Assembly (NCBI GenBank): GCA_034679985.1
Contig: JAXITR010000004.1
Location: forward strand, 20,040 to 84,039
Origin: CAMDTE01 sp034679985
GTDB lineage: Bacteria; Bacteroidota; Bacteroidia; Flavobacteriales; Schleiferiaceae
Reading direction: 5' to 3'
DNA length: 64,000 nt
Shown: positions 16,296 through 25,252 of the stretch, piece after piece
Layout: every line of letters begins with the position of its first letter
Position numbering within the stretch: position 1 is the stretch's first letter
Program-made: the position numbers and the translations under genes
Notes under the pieces: generated by a model
The model's input: only the letters and a program-made list of their open reading frames with translations
Databases searched by the model: none
What the model was told of the DNA's origin: nothing

Positions 16296-17498
16296 TCAGT
16301 CAAAGTCCAAGGTTAATTTGTAGCGAACGATGCGTCCGTTGCCGGCGTCTGCAACATAAAGGATCTTCTTGTAGTAGGCTGCAGCGCGGGGTTCGTTGAA
16401 CTGCCCGACGCCGGATCCGGTGCCGCCGAAGGAGGTGACGGCGTAGCGCCGCTCGCCGCTGGCGGGCGGCGGCGGAACCCCTTCCAATCCGTTGGAAGTG
16501 AATTGGTAAATGCTGTCTTTTTCCGAATCCACTACCCAAACATACCGGGTGTTGTCTCCGGCCATGCACAGGCCCACGGGCTTCCCAAAACGCTGCGGCT
16601 TTTGCAGGTAGTTGTTGGTCAGAGAGGGGTCCGGCTGAAACGTCAAAGGACGAAATTCCGCACCAAACTCCGATTCTTCAAAAGTGACTCCTTGGATTTG
16701 AATGGCTTGGGTTTCAGACAACGAGGTGACCAAGAAATCGTCGCCGGCGTTGGCCGTGATTTGCGGCGGTTGGCAATAGGTCACCAGGCCAAAGGGCTTT
16801 TTGAAGTAGTTGTTGAAGAGGCCGCTGGAGGTGTTGACGGAGACGGAAGTCAACCATTCGTCTGCCGCAGAAAATTGCAGGACGGCGTCGTCCGGGCCTT
16901 GGTTGGCGTTGTTGGCGCTGGGGCCCGTGCGGGTTACGTAGTAGCGGTTGTTTTTGGCCGGTTGGTTGCTGCCCAAGACCCCAATGGATTCAAAGCGCAC
17001 CTGAGCGTCGCCCAAGGAAAAGGTGTTTTTGAAGTAGAACGGATGGACGGTTTTGTGCACGATTTGGCCGTATTCCAAGCCGTAGTTGGAACCTTGGATC
17101 ATGCGGATGCGGTAGAGGCAGGCCAGGTCGTAGGTGACGCCGTTGATGGCGGTGTCGTGCGTGCCCAAGGCCAGGAGGTCAAACCGTCGGTCTTGGCGAA
17201 CCGCGTGTACGCCGGGAACGGTCAGTCGGCCCAATTCGCGGCCGGCCTCATCCAAGCAAATGATTTCTTCGGTGGCCTCGTCCACCACGTAGAGTAATTC
17301 GTCAAAGCCCACGCAGAGGTCTACCGGACGAACGAATCCCTTCCATTCGGGCTGGATGGGAACGTAGGCGATTTCGCGGATGGTGTAGTCCGGAATGTCA
17401 ATGAAATCCAAGTCCGTACGGGTGCCAAAGTAGCCTTCGCAACCGGTGAGGAAGAGCAGTGCCGCAGCACCCAAGGAGAGCAGGAGGGAGCGTTGCAT
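16296..17498 (-). CDS. NHL/beta-propeller lipoprotein
   Basis: A 400-residue lipoprotein (SLGAAALLFLTGC lipobox, Cys20). The mature chain is a series of strand-rich blades of NHL type, clearest in VRPVDLCVGFDELLYVVDEATEEIICLDEAGRE, KPVGLCMAGDNTRYVWVVDSEKDSIYQF and GQFNEPRAAAYYKKILYVADAGNGRIVRY. Such propellers bind proteins, sugars or nucleic acid and have no catalytic role by default. It is the last gene of the seven-gene minus-strand operon, three bases after the PorV-like gene, and is likely to face outward or the periplasm at the outer membrane as a partner of the receptor complex. Confidence 0.8.
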   Translation of the reverse strand: MQRSLLLSLGAAALLFLTGCEGYFGTRTDLDFIDIPDYTIREIAYVPIQPEWKGFVRPVDLCVGFDELLYVVDEATEEIICLDEAGRELGRLTVPGVHAVRQDRRFDLLALGTHDTAINGVTYDLACLYRIRMIQGSNYGLEYGQIVHKTVHPFYFKNTFSLGDAQVRFESIGVLGSNQPAKNNRYYVTRTGPSANNANQGPDDAVLQFSAADEWLTSVSVNTSSGLFNNYFKKPFGLVTYCQPPQITANAGDDFLVTSLSETQAIQIQGVTFEESEFGAEFRPLTFQPDPSLTNNYLQKPQRFGKPVGLCMAGDNTRYVWVVDSEKDSIYQFTSNGLEGVPPPPASGERRYAVTSFGGTGSGVGQFNEPRAAAYYKKILYVADAGNGRIVRYKLTLDFD

Positions 17499-17501
17499 GG
17501 A

Positions 17502-18509
17502 TCAGTTTTGAAGCGTTAGGGGCAAACGAAGGCCCACTACAGAAGCCATTCCGGTAAAGGCGGTGGGGGTGGCGGCGTAGTCCAACCAGATGGCTTGGCG
17601 TCCCAGGCGAGCTTTGGCGCTGAGGCCCAACGCGGGCCACGTGCGTCCGGCTACCTGAAGGGCCAAACCGGAGCGCACCACGAGGCGGTCGTTGGCGGTG
17701 TATTCCAAGCCAATGCGGTAGTTTTCGGCGTTGTCGTTGGGGTGGTTGAGTTGAATGCCCACGCGCAGGTTTTGCTTGCCGCGTTCCCAGGCGATGCCGT
17801 TGACGCCCATGCAAAACTCCGTGGGAAAGGTGTTTTTGTTGAGCCCAGTGACCGGAGTGCGGTTGAAGAGGCTGGCCAGGAAGTCTCCTTGCAGGGCCGA
17901 CGACCCCCCAAAGTTGCGCAAGGCCACCGCGAACTGCAGGCCGCGAACGTCCGTGCGGTACAAGAATCCCAGGTCTACGCCGGCGGTGGTGTTGCGGTAG
18001 TCGCCCACTACTTCGTGAATTCCTTTGAGCACCAAGCCCATGCTGAATTGTTCGCTCAGCCGGCGTGCTAGGCCCACGCCCAAGCTGGCGTGCGTGCCGT
18101 ACAGCAGTCGACCGGTTCCTTCCGGTTGAAATTCGGTGCGTTCTTCAAAGGCTCCGGTTTGCAACACGTTGCCAATCAAGCCGATGCTGGTGGTTTTGTC
18201 TTTGGTGGGCAGGGTGAGGGCCAACAGGCTGTGCTGCACGCCGCCGCCCACAAAACCGTTGCTGAGGGCCAGGCTTCGCTCGTTGACGTCTGAGGCTCCC
18301 GCCGGATTTCCGTTCCAGGAGTAGGGGTTGCCCACTTGGGCCGCATGCGCTCCCGCCATGCCCACGCTGCCCACGTGGAGGTCGTTTTTTAAAAAAGACA
18401 GGGCCGAGGCGCCGGCGCGCTCGCCACCGTACGAGGGAAGCAGTTGGGCAGAGGCCGGTGTGGCCGCGAGCAAGGCGGTGAAAACGGCCAGGAAATAAGC
18501 TTTTTTCAT
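17502..18509 (-). CDS. PorV/PorQ-family outer-membrane beta-barrel protein
   Basis: A 335-residue exported protein with a clear signal peptide (MKKAYFLAVFTALLAATPASAQ). The start of the mature chain (GASALSFLKNDLHVGSVGMAGAHAAQVGNPYSWNGNPAG) is the signature of the PorV/PorQ (UPF0164-like) family of FadL-type barrels. Alternating amphipathic strands follow to a C-terminal LPLTLQN. PorV is the T9SS shuttle that carries sorting-domain proteins to the attachment complex, and PorQ has a related role. This copy is in an operon with a TonB receptor and T9SS cargo, so it may be a dedicated version and not the housekeeping PorV. It lies four bases after the TonB receptor stop. Confidence 0.8.
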   Translation of the reverse strand: MKKAYFLAVFTALLAATPASAQLLPSYGGERAGASALSFLKNDLHVGSVGMAGAHAAQVGNPYSWNGNPAGASDVNERSLALSNGFVGGGVQHSLLALTLPTKDKTTSIGLIGNVLQTGAFEERTEFQPEGTGRLLYGTHASLGVGLARRLSEQFSMGLVLKGIHEVVGDYRNTTAGVDLGFLYRTDVRGLQFAVALRNFGGSSALQGDFLASLFNRTPVTGLNKNTFPTEFCMGVNGIAWERGKQNLRVGIQLNHPNDNAENYRIGLEYTANDRLVVRSGLALQVAGRTWPALGLSAKARLGRQAIWLDYAATPTAFTGMASVVGLRLPLTLQN

Positions 18510-18513
18510 GCCG

Positions 18514-21411
18514 TTACAGTTTGAAGGTTACCCCAAAAAGGATTTGACGCGGCGCCGAATAGCGCGAGGGATCGCGCGGGTCCAGGCCGGATTCCTGCGG
18601 TCCGTTGTACTCCGGACGCGGATCGCGCCAGGTGTTGGGTACATCGTCTCCGTATTCGTAGGCGCGGCCGGTGATGGGGTTCACCACTTGGGAATTGCGG
18701 TTATTCAGCACGTTGCGGGCGTCCAGCGTGAAGGTCGCACCGGCGTCGCGCTTTTTGCTGGGGCGAAGGGTGTAGGACCACTTCAGGTCCGTGTTCCACC
18801 ACGGCGCGCCAATTTTGGACAGCAATTGGTCGTTCAGCACCTGGAACTGCGGGCGACCCAAGTCGTTCACGCCTACCAGCAACTGCGGGGTGTAGCGGTA
18901 GCCGCTGGTGTAGGAGGACTGTGCAAACAGCTCCATACCGCGCCAAATCCCTTTTTTGGGCGCCCAAACGGTGCCCACATTGACGTTCCAGGGGCGGTCC
19001 CAGGCCAGGAATTGCTCGCGGCTCAGGGCGACCTCTCCGTTTTGTTCGATTTGCAGGGCGCTCTCCCGGGCGGAGTTGGATTTTCCGCGCGCCACCTGGT
19101 AGGCGACGTTGGTGAAAAACCGCAAAGCGGGTGTGGCCTGGGCTTGAAGGCCCAACTCCGCTCCCTGAACCTTGGCGTAGTCCTGGTTGATGTACATGGT
19201 TTTGGCCACCAGTCGGCCCGTCTGGTCCTTCACCAACACGCGGCGGGACACGATGTAGTCGAACCGATTGTTGTTGTAGGCGGAAAGGGTGATGCCCAGC
19301 GATTTGTTCAAGGCGGCCTTGTAGCCCACCTCGTAACTGACGTTCACTTCGGGATCCAGGTCCGGATTGCCCAAGAAGCTCAAGAAGCTCCGGTCTTGGT
19401 AGACGGGGTCCAGACCGGCGTACGAAAAGCGCGGGTGCGGCAGGCGCATGCTGTGGCCGTAGTTGAAGTACAGCACGTTGTTGGCAGTGACGGGGAAGGA
19501 CACATTGATGCGCGGCAACAGGCGGGCTTTCCAGCGCAATCCGCCCAGTTGGAGCGTTTTGTTGAGGTAATCCTCCCGGATTTGCTCCACCACGGGAGCG
19601 TCCGGATTGGCGATGGCGTCGTCTGCGAATTTGCCCGGCGCCCAGCCGTTGAGGCGCATGCCCAAGGTGGCGATGATGCCCTTGTAGGTCAGTTCGTCTT
19701 CCGCAAAAAAGGCCATGCGGTGCGGCTTTACGCGCCAGATGTCGTTGCTGGAGCCAATGGAAACGGACGGGGTGAAGGTTCCGTCTGCCAGCTGGATGGG
19801 CGCTCCCACCCACGGACGGGTGACGTCCACCCACTGGTAGGCGTTGTACTGGTATTCGGATCCCAAACTGACCTTGTGGACGTTGCCGTCTGGCTTGTAG
19901 GTGGCCTTGGCGCGCGCGGTCCATTCCTCTGCGTAGTGGTCGTGCCAAACGGAGGAAATTCCGTTGTTGTTGACCAAACCGTCTCCCGGACGAACGTACA
20001 GAATGCCCGACGGATCGTTGGGGTTGAAAACGCTTACCGGTCCCGTAACGATGTTGTCCTCGTCCAGGATTTCGTCCACGGTGGGCGCCCGAAACGGCCT
20101 ACCGTTGGCATCCGCCCGAAGGTTGGTGAACAGCCGGCCCACGCTGACGTTCAATCCCCACCGTGCGTTGATCAGGTGGTTCAGGTTCAAGGCGGTCAGG
20201 TTGGAGTGGTGCGTATAGGTGGTGGCGTTGTCCAGGTTATTGCTCCGGTTGTATTGGTATCCGGGGGCCAGGATGGCGTCAAAACCAACGATTTGCAGCG
20301 TGCGCGTGTTCTGGTTGATGTTGAGCGAATGCTGGTTGGTGAGGGTCAGTTTGGTGCCGGACTTGATCTTCCACGCCATTTTAGCGGTGTGGGTCCAGGA
20401 GTTGCTTTGGCGCGGGGCCCAGCGCTCCATGTTGGACGGAAACAAGCTGGATTTCAACTGGTTGGCCACATTGGGAAAGTAGTCGTCGCTCAGGTTGAGG
20501 GTGGCGTCGTTGTACAGCGTGAGTTTTTTCTTGGTGCCCGGAACGGGGAATCCCACAGAAACCTCCGCGATGTCCGTGTAGAAACTGGAGGCCCAAGTAG
20601 GTTTGCGCAGGTAGTCCCGGGTCAGTCCGCCGGAAATTTCCAACCGGTCCGACGCCTCGCGAATTTTGGTGTTGATGACGCCGGACGAACCGCCGCCAAA
20701 CTCCGCCCCGGCACCGCCGGTCAATACGGAAATGCTTTGGATGGAAGAAGACGAAACTTTGACGCCAAATCCGGTTCCGGCCAAGGGGTCCGACGCGGAA
20801 ATGCCGTCCACCAGGTATTCCGTTTCGTAGATCCGCGCGCCGCGGATTTGGAGACCGTCGGTGGTTTTGATGACCCCCGCCTGCAGCGCCACCACGTCCT
20901 CCACGTTGCGCACGTTCATTTGTTGAATTTCTTCGCGCTTGAGGTTCACCTCCGACGCCGCCTTTTCTAGGTCTACTTGCGCTTTTTGGCCCGTTACCGT
21001 CACCGTTTGCAGGGCTTCCGCCTTGGAGGACAAACGCGCGTCGTGGGTGGTGGTTTGGCCCACCTTCACCGTAACGGCGTTGTGCACGGCCGTTCCGTAG
21101 CCCATCATTTGGTACTTGACGCTGTAATCGCCAGCCGGTATGCGCGCCACAACGTACTGTCCTTTTCCGTCCGTGACGGCCGCAAAATAGGTTCCCACCA
21201 CCGTTACCGCCACCCCGGGAAGCGTTTCGCCGGTTTCTTTGTCCATCACCGTGCCGCGTAGTATGCCCGTTTTGCTGCTGGTTTGTCCCCACAAAGCGGG
21301 GTTTGCCACCAGGAGCAGCAGGGCCATGAAAGCCGTGGCCCAGCCCGACATCCGTCCGGAAGCAGGGCGTTTTGATGCGTGCGAAACCACGATGTTACCA
21401 GTTGAAGTCAT
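18514..21411 (-). CDS. TonB-dependent outer-membrane receptor with carboxypeptidase-like regulatory domain
   Basis: About 965 residues from the ATG at 21411 (a later ATG at 21351 gives a tidier signal peptide). The export signal ends near ALWGQ. Next is a CarboxypepD_reg-like domain (LRGTVMDKETGETLPGVAVTVVGT ... GDYSVKYQMMGY), then a plug domain (RNVEDVVALQAGVIKTTDGLQIRGARIYETEYLVDG). The large C-terminal barrel ends in DPSRYSAPRQILFGVTFKL with the terminal aromatic/hydrophobic pattern. It should bind an extracellular ligand and import it with TonB energy; the ligand is unknown. There is no SusD gene next to it, which argues against a classical polysaccharide locus. The start overlaps the end of the upstream lipoprotein gene by 17 bp. 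Confidence 0.9.
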   Translation of the reverse strand: MTSTGNIVVSHASKRPASGRMSGWATAFMALLLLVANPALWGQTSSKTGILRGTVMDKETGETLPGVAVTVVGTYFAAVTDGKGQYVVARIPAGDYSVKYQMMGYGTAVHNAVTVKVGQTTTHDARLSSKAEALQTVTVTGQKAQVDLEKAASEVNLKREEIQQMNVRNVEDVVALQAGVIKTTDGLQIRGARIYETEYLVDGISASDPLAGTGFGVKVSSSSIQSISVLTGGAGAEFGGGSSGVINTKIREASDRLEISGGLTRDYLRKPTWASSFYTDIAEVSVGFPVPGTKKKLTLYNDATLNLSDDYFPNVANQLKSSLFPSNMERWAPRQSNSWTHTAKMAWKIKSGTKLTLTNQHSLNINQNTRTLQIVGFDAILAPGYQYNRSNNLDNATTYTHHSNLTALNLNHLINARWGLNVSVGRLFTNLRADANGRPFRAPTVDEILDEDNIVTGPVSVFNPNDPSGILYVRPGDGLVNNNGISSVWHDHYAEEWTARAKATYKPDGNVHKVSLGSEYQYNAYQWVDVTRPWVGAPIQLADGTFTPSVSIGSSNDIWRVKPHRMAFFAEDELTYKGIIATLGMRLNGWAPGKFADDAIANPDAPVVEQIREDYLNKTLQLGGLRWKARLLPRINVSFPVTANNVLYFNYGHSMRLPHPRFSYAGLDPVYQDRSFLSFLGNPDLDPEVNVSYEVGYKAALNKSLGITLSAYNNNRFDYIVSRRVLVKDQTGRLVAKTMYINQDYAKVQGAELGLQAQATPALRFFTNVAYQVARGKSNSARESALQIEQNGEVALSREQFLAWDRPWNVNVGTVWAPKKGIWRGMELFAQSSYTSGYRYTPQLLVGVNDLGRPQFQVLNDQLLSKIGAPWWNTDLKWSYTLRPSKKRDAGATFTLDARNVLNNRNSQVVNPITGRAYEYGDDVPNTWRDPRPEYNGPQESGLDPRDPSRYSAPRQILFGVTFKL

Positions 21412-22918
21412 CGACCAAAATGCTTTGCAGCAATCCAGGCAAGGCACCGGGAACGCCATTTAATTTGAACAGTTCCACCGAAAAGAAGACCTGTTGAACT
21501 TTAGTGGGCTGGCCGGGCGCAAAACGCCGCACACCCACCACGTTTGTGCCGCTCCAACCGTTTAATTTGGTGAGCTGTGCCCGGTAAAAAGGCTGCGCAT
21601 CTGCAGCCGGCACCAAGGGGGTCAAACCAATCAAAATGCTTTCGGGTTTCAGCGAAGGGTAGCCGGGCACCAACGGCACCAGGGCACTGTCTTGAACCAA
21701 CCGAACCTGCCCCACAGAGGTCACCATCCCGTCAATCGGATACGTCCCGATGTAGGGCGTCAAGTCCAAGGTGGAGTTGAAGGCGGTGGTCACGAGCAAT
21801 TTACCTCCGTTCTGGGTGTAGCGTTGCAGGGCTGGACCCATCAAGCCCAGCAAGGTGCCGGTTTGGCCGGTAGACGGATCCAATACGGGTGTGGGCCCGC
21901 TGAACACAAAGAGTTTGTCGTACTGCTGCGCAATCCAGCGGAAGGTAGGATTCCAGTAAGCGGGTAAGTTGGCCGCAACGTTCAGGTCCCAAAAATCAAT
22001 ATCCAGGGAGGTCCCCGCCAGTGCGGTCAAGTACGTGTTGGCGGTGGTGGACGGCGAGCCGCTGACCACCAACAGGTCGCCGGTGGGTCTGCTGAAAACA
22101 ACAGGAAGGGCCGTGTCTACCGCACTCCAGCGGTTGGCGACGTCCTTCACCCGGATGTAGAGCGTATTGGGTTCGTCCACCTCCAGGCCATCGAACACGG
22201 TGGATTCCAAGGTGTTGTTGTTTCCGTACACCACGCGTGCGGTGGCACTGGTGCTCGTTCCGGCGTCCAAAACAAAGGTCAAAATCGGTTGATTGACGGG
22301 AATGGTGAACCAGGAGCCGTTGTTGAAACGCGCCTCTGCCTGCACCACGGTTTCGTTGCCGTCCGGATCAGACCCGCGCCATTTGTAGGTGGCCACGCCC
22401 AAGGTGGTGCCGGTGGTTTGTCCTTCGGTGTCTATTTCCGCGACGGGTTGGGCGTTTTTGAGGGGCAAACGCAGTCGAGCCGGAGTGGGGTCAATGGCAC
22501 CGTCGTCGTCTATGGATCGCACGCGGAGCACCACGTCTGCCGTGTCTTGGCCGGCGGGAATGGACAGCGTGAAGGAACTGTCTTGGCGCACGGTAGACTT
22601 CCAATTTTCACCGTCCAGGGAAACCTCGTAGCGGGTGATGTAGCCGTCTTGGTCCGTGCCGTACCAGCTCATGCGGACTACGGAATTCAAGCGATTCTCC
22701 CCTTGGAGGGCAATGGTGTCCAAGGCCAAATGGGTCTCTGGGGCTTTGTTGTCCACGGGGGTTCCGCGCTCGCAGGAAGCAGCACCCATCCACCCCGTGA
22801 GGAGTACCGCCACGGGCAATAGGGAGGCAGCCGCGGTTTTGCCCCAGGCCCGCAGGGCCTGGGTGCGGTTTGCGCCCGGAGGCGCGACCGTTGCGGTTCG
22901 CTGTTTCTTGGATTCCAT
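21395..22918 (-). CDS. Large lipoprotein with Ig/fibronectin-like domains, operon partner of the TonB receptor
   Basis: A 507-residue protein. A long basic n-region leads to a hydrophobic stretch and the lipobox GAASC (Cys ~49), so it is probably a surface or periplasmic lipoprotein. Residues ~55-155 resemble an Ig/FN3-like sandwich typical of secreted proteins (APETHLALDT ... VLRVRSIDDDGAIDPTPARLRL), and a second such domain follows (~160-265, ending IRVKDVANRWS). The C-terminal ~230 residues (GDLLVVSGSP ... YDKLFVFSGP ... GGKLLVTTAF) look like an alpha/beta Rossmann-type fold, reminiscent of glutamine-amidotransferase-like or DUF4159-like domains, without visible catalytic residues. It takes the place SusD-like lipoproteins occupy beside TonB receptors but does not resemble SusD. 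Unknown function. Confidence 0.7.
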   Translation of the reverse strand: MESKKQRTATVAPPGANRTQALRAWGKTAAASLLPVAVLLTGWMGAASCERGTPVDNKAPETHLALDTIALQGENRLNSVVRMSWYGTDQDGYITRYEVSLDGENWKSTVRQDSSFTLSIPAGQDTADVVLRVRSIDDDGAIDPTPARLRLPLKNAQPVAEIDTEGQTTGTTLGVATYKWRGSDPDGNETVVQAEARFNNGSWFTIPVNQPILTFVLDAGTSTSATARVVYGNNNTLESTVFDGLEVDEPNTLYIRVKDVANRWSAVDTALPVVFSRPTGDLLVVSGSPSTTANTYLTALAGTSLDIDFWDLNVAANLPAYWNPTFRWIAQQYDKLFVFSGPTPVLDPSTGQTGTLLGLMGPALQRYTQNGGKLLVTTAFNSTLDLTPYIGTYPIDGMVTSVGQVRLVQDSALVPLVPGYPSLKPESILIGLTPLVPAADAQPFYRAQLTKLNGWSGTNVVGVRRFAPGQPTKVQQVFFSVELFKLNGVPGALPGLLQSILVDDFNW

Positions 22919-22961
22919 TCTGGGATTCGCTTCTTTCTAAACTGAGGCTGTGCTGATTCGT

Positions 22962-25184
22962 TTAGCGTTGCAGCACCACCTGGGTTGCGGCAGCGCGCCC
23001 GTTTTGGACCGCGCGGAGGTAGTAACTTCCGGGAGCCAAGTGGCCCACGTCCAAGCGGTTGGAGCCGGCGGGGAGCACGGTGCGCAGCACGGTGCGGCCC
23101 AAAGCATCCGTCAATTCCACGTGCACAGGGGCCTCGGCCAAACCGTCCAAGAACAAAGCGGATTGCGCCGGATTCGGGCGAACGGACACGCCCACCAACG
23201 GAGCATTTTCGTTCAAACCGATCAGCGGAGACTTTTGCAGGTTGGTGCTGTCCAAAGAAATATTGATGCCAATGAAGTCGTCGTTGTTGCGCGGCAATAC
23301 CCGGAAGTTGCTGAAGCCAAAGAACACAATGCCCTCCAGGGCGTCCATGTTCATGGTGTCGCTCACCACAATGGGATCCACTTCCATGAAACCGTCGATG
23401 GTGTCGTAGGCCAGGCTGGTTACGGGCTGAACCCACAAAGAGCTAAACGCTGTTCCGGATTGACGGCCTGCCAAAACGTACGTGCTGCGCGCTTTGGAAG
23501 CTCCCGGGATGGCGCTCACGGCAAAATCGCCAAAGCCCAAGTTGGTTTGGGATACGTGCAGTTTTCCGTTGGCGGGGTCCTGCAAGCGAACCAAGCAACC
23601 TTCCCACTTTTCCCAACCGTAGTTCAGCTTGCTGATGGAGTCCGTCGGATCCACCACCGTTGCCGCAGGCGCTACCCATTTGCCCGTTTTGTTGATGGAA
23701 GAAACCACCAAACGGGTCATGTTGAAGTATTCCTCCACGGTACCGGTGACGTTCACCTCTTCGCCGCGGTAGAAGTTGGCAATGCCGCTGCCCACCAGCC
23801 AGATGCCGCTGTAGGGGCCGCCGTTTTCGTCCTGGATGTAGAGGTAGCCCAAGTCGTAGTTCTTGGTGGAGGCGGTCACGATTCCCTTCACGGTGATTTC
23901 GCGGCCCGTCATGGGCGACGCGCTGTTGCTGGCCAAGGAGTACTGAACATCGTAGATTTTGGGGCCACCAGCACGAACGGTGTAGTACTCGTAGTTGGGT
24001 TGCGCTTGACCCACAGACGTCACCGGGTAGTAGGATTTGTTGCCGGCGTTGTCTTTGGCGCGGATGTAGTAGCGCACCAAGGTGCCGTCGGGGAATGCGG
24101 GCAGGGTGTAGGCGTAGTCGTCCGTTGAGCCGGCCACCAAAGGCATCACCACCTTGGTGAACTGCGCGGGCAAGGTGGCTGCATTGGTGGAGTAGTAAAA
24201 ATGCACGGAATCCACGCTGCCGTCAAAATCCGTGATGTTGCAGGTAAAGTCTACGGACTGGTTGGGCGTGGGCAAGAACGGATCGCGGTCGAAGTTGGAG
24301 ATGTACGGGGGGGCGTAGGCCACCTGGTAGTGGGAGGCTGCAAACGGGTTCAGCTCGTAGCCGCGGGTGGTTCCGGCGTTGGGAAAACAGCCGTTTCCGT
24401 CGTGGCGCACCATGCCCTTCAAGCTGGAGTAAAAAGTGCCGGGAACGGGAGGGACAAAAGAGCCGGTGGTTTGGGGGCTGGCCGGGTTGACCGTCTGCCA
24501 AGAGGGTAATTTTTGGGCCAAAAAGCGGTCCGACACGTTGATTTTGTTGCCTTGTCCGTCCACTACGTTGAAGCTCACGCGGTTGCCACCAAAGGGCAAA
24601 ACCTCTGTTACGGTAACGTTTTGCAGCTCCACAAAGGCATTCTCCCACTGTTCGCCCGTAGTGGGGATGTTCACGCGGAGGGGGTCGTTCAATTGGCTCA
24701 AGGGCACCACCACGGAGGCGGGGGCCGGCTTGGAATTCAAAATGGTCAAGGAATTCACGCTGTTGGGTTCCATTTGGGTCCCGCGGTTGAATTCCGTCAC
24801 CTTGCCCACAAATTCAATGACGTCGCCCGGAATCAACAGTTCCACGTTGGGCAACGGTACCAATTGGTTCTGTGCGTTGCGGTAGGCGCCCATGATTTCC
24901 ATTCCTTTGAACGGGCCTGCTGCGCCGTTGGCTGCCGTGTCCACAATGAAAAAGAACGGACGGCTCCCGCCTTGCACGGAGCCCGACGCCACCTCAGACA
25001 CGTTGCCCGGCACCACAACAATACCCCGGGTGCGCACAATTTGGTTGTTGAACGGCGTGGAATCCTGGCAATTCGCCAACATCGTGGGGCTCACGTACTG
25101 AATTTGCGTGATGCGCTGAAAAGGCTGGGCAAAAGCGGCTGCGCCCATCAGGGCAACCACCAACAGGGTGTAGATTTTTTTCAT
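22962..25184 (-). CDS. T9SS-secreted OB-fold-like (YhcR-type) repeat protein
   Basis: A 740-residue exported protein with signal peptide MKKIYTLLVVALMGAAAFAQ. Two or three OB-like modules can be seen. The first (residues ~40-240) contains VRTRGIVVVPGNV ... IEFVGKVTEFNR and a NVTVTEV strand. The clearest (~430-530) contains GREITVKGIVTAS ... YLYIQDENGGPYSGIWL ... GEEVNVTGTVEEYFN, the pattern of YhcR/nucleic-acid-binding OB domains found in secreted nucleases. A beta-sandwich with DFDGSVDSVHFYYS lies between them. The chain ends with a type A sorting domain (VRPNPAQSALFLDGL). It has no nuclease motif itself, but a secreted nuclease is encoded two genes upstream in the same operon. Confidence 0.8.
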   Translation of the reverse strand: MKKIYTLLVVALMGAAAFAQPFQRITQIQYVSPTMLANCQDSTPFNNQIVRTRGIVVVPGNVSEVASGSVQGGSRPFFFIVDTAANGAAGPFKGMEIMGAYRNAQNQLVPLPNVELLIPGDVIEFVGKVTEFNRGTQMEPNSVNSLTILNSKPAPASVVVPLSQLNDPLRVNIPTTGEQWENAFVELQNVTVTEVLPFGGNRVSFNVVDGQGNKINVSDRFLAQKLPSWQTVNPASPQTTGSFVPPVPGTFYSSLKGMVRHDGNGCFPNAGTTRGYELNPFAASHYQVAYAPPYISNFDRDPFLPTPNQSVDFTCNITDFDGSVDSVHFYYSTNAATLPAQFTKVVMPLVAGSTDDYAYTLPAFPDGTLVRYYIRAKDNAGNKSYYPVTSVGQAQPNYEYYTVRAGGPKIYDVQYSLASNSASPMTGREITVKGIVTASTKNYDLGYLYIQDENGGPYSGIWLVGSGIANFYRGEEVNVTGTVEEYFNMTRLVVSSINKTGKWVAPAATVVDPTDSISKLNYGWEKWEGCLVRLQDPANGKLHVSQTNLGFGDFAVSAIPGASKARSTYVLAGRQSGTAFSSLWVQPVTSLAYDTIDGFMEVDPIVVSDTMNMDALEGIVFFGFSNFRVLPRNNDDFIGINISLDSTNLQKSPLIGLNENAPLVGVSVRPNPAQSALFLDGLAEAPVHVELTDALGRTVLRTVLPAGSNRLDVGHLAPGSYYLRAVQNGRAAATQVVLQR

Positions 25185-25252
25185 TCGACGGGGTCTTTGC
25201 GGAGGGAGGTTATTTGCGTTGTTTTTTATTTTGTGTTGGATTCACTACTGGA

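Noticed and set aside
18508..20970. An open frame of ~820 codons on the plus strand opposite the TonB receptor
   Set aside because: It mirrors the receptor gene, has no family-like blocks or signal and shows the shadow composition (V/G/H/Q rich) expected from antisense reading of a GC-rich gene.
16296..21411. A SusC/SusD polysaccharide-utilisation locus
   Set aside because: There is a TonB receptor but no SusD-like lipoprotein, no glycoside hydrolase and no carbohydrate sensor next to it.
21795..22600. Glutamine-amidotransferase activity for the C-terminal part of the operon lipoprotein
   Set aside because: The fold resemblance is only a strand pattern; no Cys-His-Glu triad is visible.
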